Position numbers and translations under genes: made by a program. A DNA stretch of 64,000 nucleotides from Andrena cerasifolii. Its lineage: Eukaryota > Arthropoda > Insecta > Hymenoptera > Andrenidae. The notes below the pieces were generated by a model. That model searched no databases, was not told the origin of the DNA, and saw nothing but the letters and a program-made list of their open reading frames with translations. Shown piece by piece: positions 57,901 to 64,000 of this stretch. Each line of letters begins with the position of its first letter. The stretch's first letter is position 1. The stretch spans positions 2,604,001 to 2,668,000 of the forward strand of contig NC_135121.1 of the NCBI RefSeq assembly GCF_050908995.1, written 5' to 3'.

Positions 57901-60412
57901 TAAAAAAATCACAAATATTCGCCTCTTTTCGGCCGCCTGACTAGGTATAACCCCTCAAGAAGCAACAACTGATTATCTTCGGCAAACGGAACGGTCAATC
58001 GGGAGGTACATAACAAAAATATATACGGGTCGAATCTATAACCTCCTCCTGTTTGAAATCGGTTAAAAATAAGAGGATATCAAGGGATTACGTTGAAGAC
58101 AGTTACATCTATTGTTACCAATCAGTTGTTGCTACAATATATTTCAACATCGTGAAAATCCCTAACATCAATGTACAAAAGTGGTCAATTTGGCATGGCA
58201 TGGCCCATAATGGAGGCCGGTACTAGCAATGAGACTTATTCACAATAAGTGTTGAATCCCTTCCATGGTGAACACTTAGGACCTATTTCTATCTGTGATT
58301 TTGCCTCATTCCCGACCTCACTATTTTCCTGCTGTTGGCTATACAAGCCTTTGCCAGCGAATCTTTCTAAACCTGTAAAGTTGGAGCATACTCAGAATAC
58401 TCGTTACCTTCAAGAAGCGAAACGCATTTGACTGGTCACCGGCCTCGGAGGGCTTACCTTACTTACCAGTCGACCTGGGATTGAGAAATGTAGGGGCATA
58501 CAGATTTCTTTTGAAAGAAGGTGACGATTCAGAATCGAATAGGTAGATTTCTCGGCTTGACTTTGGAGCGGTGAAGCATCTCCGAACAGATCAACTGTTA
58601 GGTGCCTTTTATATCTCTTGACAATAACAACACAGTGGAGCGAACATCGCGACAGTTTTTCTGCACCGACAACGCGTGAACGGATATACACAAATCTGTG
58701 ACTCGACAGTTAGTCTTGAGTTATCTACAACAGGGATGCTTAACTGGTAGCCCGCGAGCCGCAGAGGGCACCTCCGCTTTGCTGCCACACTCAACGGCCC
58801 TGCGTGTGTGTGCTTGATAATACAACTGACTATACAGTGGATATAATGGAAACAATGGGTTTTAACGAGTAGGCAGGTCTAGTGTAATTCAATGATACCC
58901 TTCAATTTTGGATGAAGTAATAACGAATAAGAGATAAATTTTGTAGCAGCGTCTCTGAAGTCAGTGACTCAGTGCAACAGTGGTTTTGAATATCACTGTT
59001 CGACCCCTCGCCTGTGCTGCCCCGTGCGCACACGGATTGTCGGTTTTTAGGCATATCTTTAAACAATTATAACTAACAAACGAAGCCTAAACCCCAATAT
59101 CATTATTCTTGATTTTCGTCCTAGTATGGTGTCTAGAAACACCCCATAAATTGTCTCCCAACAGTAGTCGAACATCCTGTATAGTTGGAGTCTGGTAGGA
59201 ATGGAGGGGGCCGTTCAGCGTGGCAGCGACGCGGAGGTGCCCCCGGTGGCTCATGGGGCACTAAGGTCGTCTTCAGATATATTGGCCGGTGAGTTTCGTG
59301 AGGGGTATTCTCCTACCACACCGCTTGCCTGCCTCGGTACTCCTTTTCTCAACGTTTTCTAACTCGCTCTCGTTCCATCTCACTCTCGCCTTCGCAGAAA
59401 AAGAGTGAACTAGAAGTGGTGGGGATAGCACCAAGGTTCTGACGTGTAGGCCAAACCGAGTTCTTAGCGTAGAAGTACATACATCAGAATAGGTGTGCGT
59501 TAGGTCCGAAAAAAATTAGCACTTTTATTGGTCAGAACATTGATTCTTTCTCGATAACAGCCACACGGCTTCGTTCAAGCGGAGCCGAGCAGCGTTCCCG
59601 TTACCCCACCATACCCTTCGGGGGCCCAGCAACTTCAAGTGCCAATCCACGGTCGTCAGGTGGTGGTGGCTGATTTCTCCTCGCGCGCTGCTCGCGAAAT
59701 AGAACTCACCGGCCAATATATCTGAACACGACCTTTGTTAAGCATCCCTGGTTTACAAAGCAAGTAGTAACATAAACATCTGCTGTGAGCAAAGTGGCGA
59801 ACATTTATTTCTTAATGAAATTCTGTGCTGCACCTTTATTGCCGCATCGTGTAGAATGAGAGAAATTATCCAATTCGCCGTGGCAACAGTAGAAAAAGCG
59901 GAAGGGTTAGCGATCACCTTCTTTCGAGCCAGAAACCCCCTTTTGGGACACTATGATACCTAACTCTTACAATTAGACTCGCGGATTTATTTTGTAAGAT
60001 ACACCTGTATAACTGTATACACTTATGTTAAAAGTATTTGGGAGTATAATGTGAATAGTAGCAGCAAAATTATGTGCTTGTAAATAATTTTATTGGAAAT
60101 ACTCTATTGTCAAAGACGATGAACGGAAATTTAATAAATAAATGAAAAATGTGGTACTACTTTAATGTTTTCAGCTTGTATGTTATTATACAAATTGGTC
60201 TCAATATCGTACGAAAATTGGGAAATTCCTACCCGAAGATATTCAACCTGACTTGTGCACGCACGTCATTTTTGCGTTTGGTTGGCTGAAGAAGAATAAA
60301 CTGACGAGTTTCGAATCGAACGATGAAACAAAAGAAGGGAAAATCGGATTGTATGAAAGGATCATTAATTTGAAGAAAGCCAATCCTTCTCTGAAAATTT
60401 TACTCGCGATTG
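52603..60412 (+). CDS. Cht7: Chitinase, group III (Cht7-like), 5' part of gene
   Basis: The gene encodes a family GH18 chitinase, which hydrolyses beta-1,4 links in chitin during cuticle assembly and turnover. Three exons join in frame: 52603-52678, 54281-54441 and 60175-60412, with GT/AG introns of 1602 and 5733 bp in phases 1 and 0. The visible 158 residues comprise a hydrophobic N-terminus (residues 7-21), a basic Asn/Lys-rich linker (about 27-79), then CYYTNWSQYRTKIGKFLPED (82-101), DLCTHVIFAFGWLKK and LKILLAIG, the first strands of a GH18 barrel. FAFGWLKK...SFESNDETK is, from memory, characteristic of the first catalytic domain of insect group III chitinases, which have two GH18 domains and a membrane anchor. 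The DGxDxDWEYP catalytic motif and the remainder lie beyond 64000: the donor at 60413 has no acceptor partner I can recognise inside the window. The class assignment is less certain than the family. Confidence 0.85.
53400..53770. repeat. Intron 1 hairpin (GAATGAGAG arms)
   Basis: At 53665-53763, GTTGCCGGGGCGAATGAGAG and GACTGAGAATGAATGAGAG face their near complements around a 16-nt loop. TACAGTGCGGTCCCCATAAA just upstream (53636 onward) looks like a Tc1-like terminus, so this may be one end of a truncated element. Confidence 0.65.
54281..54441 (+). CDS. Cht7: Chitinase coding exon 2: basic linker
   Basis: Acceptor CGTGCAG and donor GTGAGT bracket 161 bases. The joined frame gives GARKRTRRPTNVAASS..., then VTRNRINNKNKKNE and ending SDDYK. 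The segment is rich in Lys, Arg and Asn and likely unstructured. Its placement just before the GH18 domain and its in-frame joining to both neighbours are the main support. Confidence 0.8.
54685..54805 (+). repeat. (AATGAG)n microsatellite, about 20 copies
   Basis: A nearly perfect hexamer array in intron 2, leading through GGGAACGGGGACGGGGACGG into a GA array. Six is a multiple of three, so several frames stay open across it; the long Ser-Leu or Arg-Met frames here are artefacts of the repeat. Confidence 0.97.
54828..54920 (+). repeat. (GA)n microsatellite
   Basis: About 46 GA units with two short GGGAGAGGG interruptions, directly after the hexamer array. Confidence 0.97.
55149..55400 (-). 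pseudogene. hAT transposase C-terminal fragment, copy 2
   Basis: On the minus strand from 55211, the frame reads MAVKYLWIPATSVPCERLFS and then stops. It is the same conserved hAT dimerisation segment as at 22889-22960, with the same upstream array of ATCGATA motifs (55265-55335) and CAACTYCAGTTCCA block. It lies inside intron 2 of the chitinase gene, on the opposite strand. Confidence 0.75.
56155..57235. repeat. Diverged inverted repeat in intron 2
   Basis: 56155-56345 and 57035-57235 are reverse complements with many differences, sharing blocks such as CTTTCAAATTAA.GTCGCAAAGAG, CGTTCGGG/CGAACG and CATTCCACTACAA. The intervening 690 bp are AT-rich. Probably an old TIR element; ends are unclear. 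Confidence 0.6.
57488..57954. mobile_element. TIR element with TTAA/TCAA flanks (GGGGTTATACC)
   Basis: GGGGTTATACCTAGTCAGGC on the left is mirrored on the right, and the TIR continues through GCCGAAAAGAGGCGAATATTTGTGA for about 50 bp with one or two mismatches. TTAA precedes (57484-57487) and TCAA follows (57955-57958). No coding frame. It lies in intron 2 of the chitinase gene. Confidence 0.8.
58018..58070 (-). repeat. Non-LTR 3'-end-like tag, copy 2
   Basis: On the minus strand: AACCGATTTCAAACAGGAGG, then AGGTTATAGATTCGACCCGT. It matches 43868-43913 and has the AGGAGGAGGTTATAGATTCG form common at insect LINE ends. Confidence 0.55.
59100..59185 (+). repeat. Shared module, copy 5
   Basis: Blocks TTGATTTTCGTCC, TCTAGAAACACCCC, TCTCCCAACAGTAGTCGAAC and ATCCTGTATAG, inside the hAT-like element 58731-59750. 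Confidence 0.55.
59310..59470 (+). repeat. Worn pogo-like MITE fragment
   Basis: CTCGCTCTCGTTCCATCTC, GCCTTCGCAGAAAAAGAGTG, AGTGGTGGGGATAGC and CCAAACCGAG follow the order of the right half of 18049-18426. The left half and clear ends are missing. Confidence 0.6.
60175..60412 (+). CDS. Cht7: Chitinase coding exon 3: start of GH18 domain
   Basis: Acceptor TGTTTTCAG, donor GGTGAGC. It encodes 79 residues from LVCYYTNWSQ to LLAIG, ending in phase 1 with a G that would begin the glycine codon of the expected GGWSFG motif in the next exon. Confidence 0.92.
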
Positions 60413-60826
60413 GTGAGCTTTCAATATAAAATAATATTTACTTGTTCCTATTTCTATTTCTTTTGCATTCAGTATTATTTGAGCATGAATACATGTTGAA
60501 TGTTCTAAATCTATATTCTCTGAATCTTTCCCATTTATTTGAAAAGTTTAACAAATTTATAATAATGAACGAAGAAAATCACCATTTTTCGATTTAAGCA
60601 ATTTTTTCGAAAGAATTTTTCGATTTCAAATTTTGGCTTGAAATAAATACTTATTTTCTAATTGTCTGCAAAATGCTTGAATTATCAGGTATGTGGAAAT
60701 GTTCTGTCGCTTTATTCGCTTATCATTTGTAATATTGGAATATAAACATAAGACGCAATTAATCAATGATATAATGACCATTATTTGTTATCATTCTTTG
60801 CCACTTTTCGGGTTGCTTATAAAACG

Positions 60827-61154
60827 AACTTACCTGTAAGTGAAGTTCGATCGCAATTATATGAAGAAGCTTCGTTCGATGAGATTACAAAAATAGTATT
60901 CCCTCCGTTCACTCTAGATGTTATAACGTTCATATTTTAAAACAAACGAACCGGCTTACTTCTCCCGTTTTCTAGATGTCGACTTCATATGTTTAGAGTT
61001 GGTTTAAAGTTGCTATGTTCTTATCAGGATGTGAGGTTCTAGACAAAAGAATGGGGAAATCCTAACGAACCCTTCTTCTCGTGGGTGAGACTGTAATCTC
61101 TTTGAACGAGGCTTCTTCATATAATTGCGATCGAACTTCACTTACTGGTAAGTT
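60827..61154. mobile_element. TIR MITE with splice-donor-like ends
   Basis: AACTTACCTGTAAGTGAAG and, inverted, CTTCACTTACTGGTAAGTT bound 328 bp. The TIR continues through TTCGATCGCAATTATATGAA for about 45 bp with very few differences. It lies in the intron after chitinase exon 3. Confidence 0.8.
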
Positions 61155-61386
61155 GGATTGATCGTTTAATTATATTTCGCCCGCTTCGTTCTCAAGATTA
61201 AAAATGTAGCTGTTTAGAAAGAGAGAAATTTTAAAATTCAAATTTTTATTTGAACAAGCCTGTCTACGTGGATTTCACGAAGTATATCTATGTTTGGTCC
61301 TGCATAATCGCCGATGCACACCCATATCTACCTGGCAATACCGGTCTATTGTAAGATCTGGCGAAGGTCCGAGAGTCCTCTAAGAA

Positions 61387-62008
61387 GTCTTGGCCCCCGC
61401 GGCGGCCTAGGTTCGTGGAGCGCCTCAGGCCCATACTATATGAACCGCGCGTGGCGCATTGGGGCGACACCGTATCAATAGGTTTCCACATCACCCATGG
61501 GGTTACTATCCCCTGTAGGCCTATTCCACTGTGTCGCGCGATAAAAAATGGATTGGAAAAACGCGTTTTACTATCAAAATTTTAAATATGTTTGGGGAAA
61601 CTAGATTTTTGCGCACGTTTAGACGTGCTGGGCAAATCTAAAATATTAACGGGGAGGCTGGACGATGTTGTACATATCAACGTTGAAAGCGAGGAATCGT
61701 TTAGCTGTGTGCGCTGTTCTGTCTTAATGCTACGCATTTTCGAAATTCCTAAGTTTGGGGCATGTCGATTCTTCCAATGTTTTGAAGAATTCGGCTCCTT
61801 TTTCTTCCCTCGTTTTCAAAGAATTGTTCGTGCTGCAGATCGCACAGTTCTTCTTGATGCTCGAGGGCTTGTTCCTCGATAGGGGATAGTAACCCCATGG
61901 GTGATGTGGAAACCTATTGATACGGTGTCGCCCCAATGCGCCACGCGCGGTTCATATAGTACGGGCCTGAGGTGCTCCACGAACCTAGGTCGCCGCGGGG
62001 GCCAAGAC
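61387..62008. mobile_element. Fold-back relative of the 26583 MITE
   Basis: Arms 61387-61514 and 61881-62008 are 128 nt each and about 95 percent complementary. Blocks AACCGCGCGTGGCGCATT and CCTCAGGCCCRTACTATATGA also occur at 26640-26730. To the right, CTTAAATCCCATGTCTG near 62060-62075 resembles the TTAATTCCCAAGCCTAG end of 26583-26939. The frame in the spacer (61592-61882) shows no known domain. Confidence 0.65.
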
Positions 62009-62080
62009 GCGCAGCGGGAGAAAGGAGGCGTTGCCTTCGAAAATCAGCCGCTGCGTTCACTTAAATCCCATGTCTGTTTT

Positions 62081-63150
62081 ACAAGGAGACCGCACAGGTT
62101 ATGCAATCGGTTCTGGAATGAGACTGGGTGGACATTGTAGTGCACACCTAGTGTTACAAAACCGTAAAGGGTTTTTGTACAGTGGGCCTTCGTTTTCGAG
62201 AAATTTGAGTTCAAAGTTTTGCGCGACAGTAGTATTTCAGTCGTGCAAACATTCTTAGCAAGCAACGGTCGTAGCTGCGATATTAAGATGTTTGGCTACG
62301 GTGCTGGAGGTCTTCGGTTCGATTCCTGGTTCGCGCTTGTTCTTTTTTCTTTTTCTTTTTCTTACCGTAGTAATGCAATGGCTGCACCTAAAATTATTTT
62401 GCGCTGTAACGATGTTAATAATATATATTATTACAATAATACTGCACACAAAGTACAAACATAATACAAGTGCAGATATAATATAAATATAATAAAACCG
62501 CAAATTACAAATAATATCAGTGCAACAATATTACTGTATACGACTATCCCTACGGTCAGATATGACCGGAGCTCTAACTGCCGTTAAAGTCTATTCGATA
62601 GTCTGCAGCCCGCGACGTCTCCGGCATATTTTTTAAATATATAAAAGCACTCACACTTATAGACGTAGTAAATTTAATACATCATCGATAATGATAATAA
62701 TATTAATATTGTTGCACTGATATTATTTGTAATTTGCGGTTTTATTATATTTATATTATATCTGCACTTGTATTATGTTTGTACTTTGTGTGCAGTATTA
62801 TTGTAATAATATATATTATTAACATCGTTACAGCGCAAAATAATTTTAGGTGCAGCCATTGCATTACTACGGTAAGAAAAAGAAAAAAGAACAAGCGCGA
62901 ACCAGGAATCGAACCGAAGACCTCCAGCACCGTAGCCAAACATCTTAATATCGCAGCTACGACCGTTGCTTGCTAAGAATGTTTGCACGACTGAAATACT
63001 ACTGTCGCGCAAAACTTTGAACTCAAATTTCTCGAAAACGAAGGCCCACTGTACAAAAACCCTTTACGGTTTTGTAACACTAGGTGTGCACTACAATGTC
63101 CACCCAGTCTCATTCCAGAACCGATTGCATAACCTGTGCGGTCTCCTTGT
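62081..63150. repeat. Near-perfect 1.07-kb palindrome
   Basis: Arms 62081-62533 and 62704-63150 are 453 and 447 nt and read as identical in reverse complement except for one 6-nt CTTTTT unit. The spacer is 170 nt. Each arm contains GGTTCGATTCC, an exact RNA polymerase III B-box match, 21 nt before a TTTTTT run. The mirrored short frames on both strands are simply the two arms. It lies in the intron after chitinase exon 3. Confidence 0.92.
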
Positions 63151-63329
63151 CAGTCCCATTTAGTAATATCGAGATGATAGATAGCCTACTACCTTCCCAA
63201 ATGTTGCCTCTACACATCTGTGAAAACCGCCGTTTGCAAGTTTACACGTTACAAACACAATAATACTTTCCGCTTTATATATGTAGAGAAGATGACTTGT
63301 GCACACACGGTACGAGGATTTGCTGTGTA

Positions 63330-63710
63330 CAGTATTTTCACACTGAAAGTTCGCGGTTTTCAACTCGCGCGGTGGTGAGCATTCAACGTCAATGGGTGTG
63401 TACCTACTATTCTGAGCGATAGTTTCTCCCTCCTTTCTTGGCTAAGGCGAGAGCGAGTCAGCGTGACTGAAAGCGAGCGAGGAACGGTACGAGACAGACG
63501 ACCTGTTGTACTTTGTCTTGCTTCGTCTTTCAGAAGGTTGATACTCCGTCGGACATGCAAAGGACGGAATATCAGGCGCCCGAAAGACATAGCGCGTTCC
63601 TCGTTCGTTTTCGGTCCCTCTGACGCGCTCTCGCCTTCCCAGGATAGGAGTAACCGGAAGTGGTGGGTATCTTGGCGGGGGAAGCGTTCTTAGTGGGGGA
63701 AGCGTTTCAT
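63330..63710 (-). repeat. Worn pogo-like MITE copy
   Basis: TACAGTATTTTCAC at 63328 gives a TA plus CAGTATT end. The body carries AAAGCGAGCGAGGAACGGTACGAGAC and AAAGGACGGAATATCAGGCG, matching the reverse orientation of 18049-18426, with extra or rearranged blocks. The other end is lost. Confidence 0.65.
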
Positions 63711-63859
63711 ACTTCCGTTACACCCGAGAAAACTTACGCTACCGCGGCTAAAGAAGTTTCACTACAAAAATATGTACCTGATTTATTTATTTCAACGTTT
63801 AATTAGAAATCAATGATATGTATAAATGTTTCTCCTTTTTCTATAAGGATTTTGTAAAA

Positions 63860-64000
63860 AATACGCACATATACAGTAATCTGCAGCTACAATAATTAAT
63901 GATATCAATTAGGGAAAAGACGATACAAAAATTTATTCTGGAACCGTTTCGGAATCGATATAGAATCGAAAAAATAACGGTTATGGAAGTGATATGAGGG
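63860..64000 (+). repeat. Partial second copy of the AACCG-array hAT-like element
   Basis: ATACAGTAATCTGCA, CTGGAACCGTTTCGG and AATCGATATAGAATCG, AAAAATAACGGTT follow 46518-46640 in the same order. The copy continues past the window end. Confidence 0.6.

Larger units (their letters stand above)
58731..59750. mobile_element. hAT-like element, about 1 kb
   Basis: CAGGGATGCTTAAC is exactly mirrored by GTTAAGCATCCCTG. The flanking octamers ATCTACAA and GTTTACAA agree at 6 of 8 bases and fit the hAT consensus. Subterminal inverted blocks follow (GGGCACCTCCGC, GCTGCCAC, AACGGCCC at 58768-58800, and inverted at 59205-59255). A worn pogo-like MITE and the ACCCTGTATA module lie inside. There is no transposase. 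Confidence 0.8.

Noticed and set aside
61592..61882. 96-residue frame between fold-back arms
   Set aside because: No domain recognised; it may be decayed transposase but nothing in it shows this.
62245..62345. Candidate tRNA gene around GGTTCGATTCC
   Set aside because: B-box is exact, but I could not pair a 7-bp acceptor stem or find a well-spaced A-box; reported only as tRNA-like.
62219..63012. Mirrored frames with a hydrophobic stretch and SIISVVQTFLAS-like peptides
   Set aside because: They are the two arms of the palindrome read on opposite strands; no start context or domain.

Overview
This is a 64-kb window of an AT-rich animal (insect) nuclear genome. The evidence is one intron-split gene with standard GT/AG splice sites that encodes the start of an insect-type GH18 chitinase, one full-length Ty1/copia retrotransposon, and a dense population of short terminal-inverted-repeat (TIR) elements of insect type. 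The order cannot be fixed from the sequence alone; a hymenopteran is plausible. There is no prokaryotic organisation, no operon, no CRISPR array, no rRNA gene and no complete tRNA gene.

Layout. 1-4.05 kb: non-coding AT-rich DNA with a hAT-like MITE and a hairpin-bearing TIR element. 4.05-8.8 kb: an apparently intact copia element with two identical 326-bp LTRs, a 5-bp target duplication, an unusually long primer-binding site and one uninterrupted 1311-codon gag-pol frame. 8.8-52.6 kb: no convincing host gene. This stretch is a mosaic of TIR elements, often nested: Harbinger-like with a TA-flanked element inside (9.6-10.5), hAT-like (11.4, 25.5, 26.6, 32.7, 45.5), piggyBac-like with TTAA flanks (25.1-26.4, 38.7-39.3), pogo-like CAGTATT MITEs (18.0, 35.6-36.8, 52.0), a Helitron (34.1-34.4), several fold-back elements, and degraded transposase or retrotransposon fragments (Tc1-like at 18.7, hAT at 22.9 and 55.2, pogo/Tigger-like at 42.3, non-LTR endonuclease at 51.3-52.0). 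Two GC-rich islands (28.0-29.5 and 50.5-51.2) are unclassified.

52.6-64 kb: the 5' part of a chitinase gene on the plus strand, most like the group III Cht7 class. Three coding exons are visible (52603-52678, 54281-54441, 60175-60412). They give a hydrophobic N-terminal signal or anchor, a basic linker and the first strands of a GH18 domain; the catalytic motif and everything after lie beyond the window. Its introns hold a hexamer/GA microsatellite, a hAT element, several MITEs and a nearly perfect 1.07-kb palindrome (62081-63150).

The only functional units with evidence of integrity are the copia element, which encodes all its own enzymes, and the chitinase gene. Everything else reads as transposon-derived DNA. 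Most TIR boundaries were read by eye and are accurate to a few bases where a target duplication is quoted, and approximate elsewhere.
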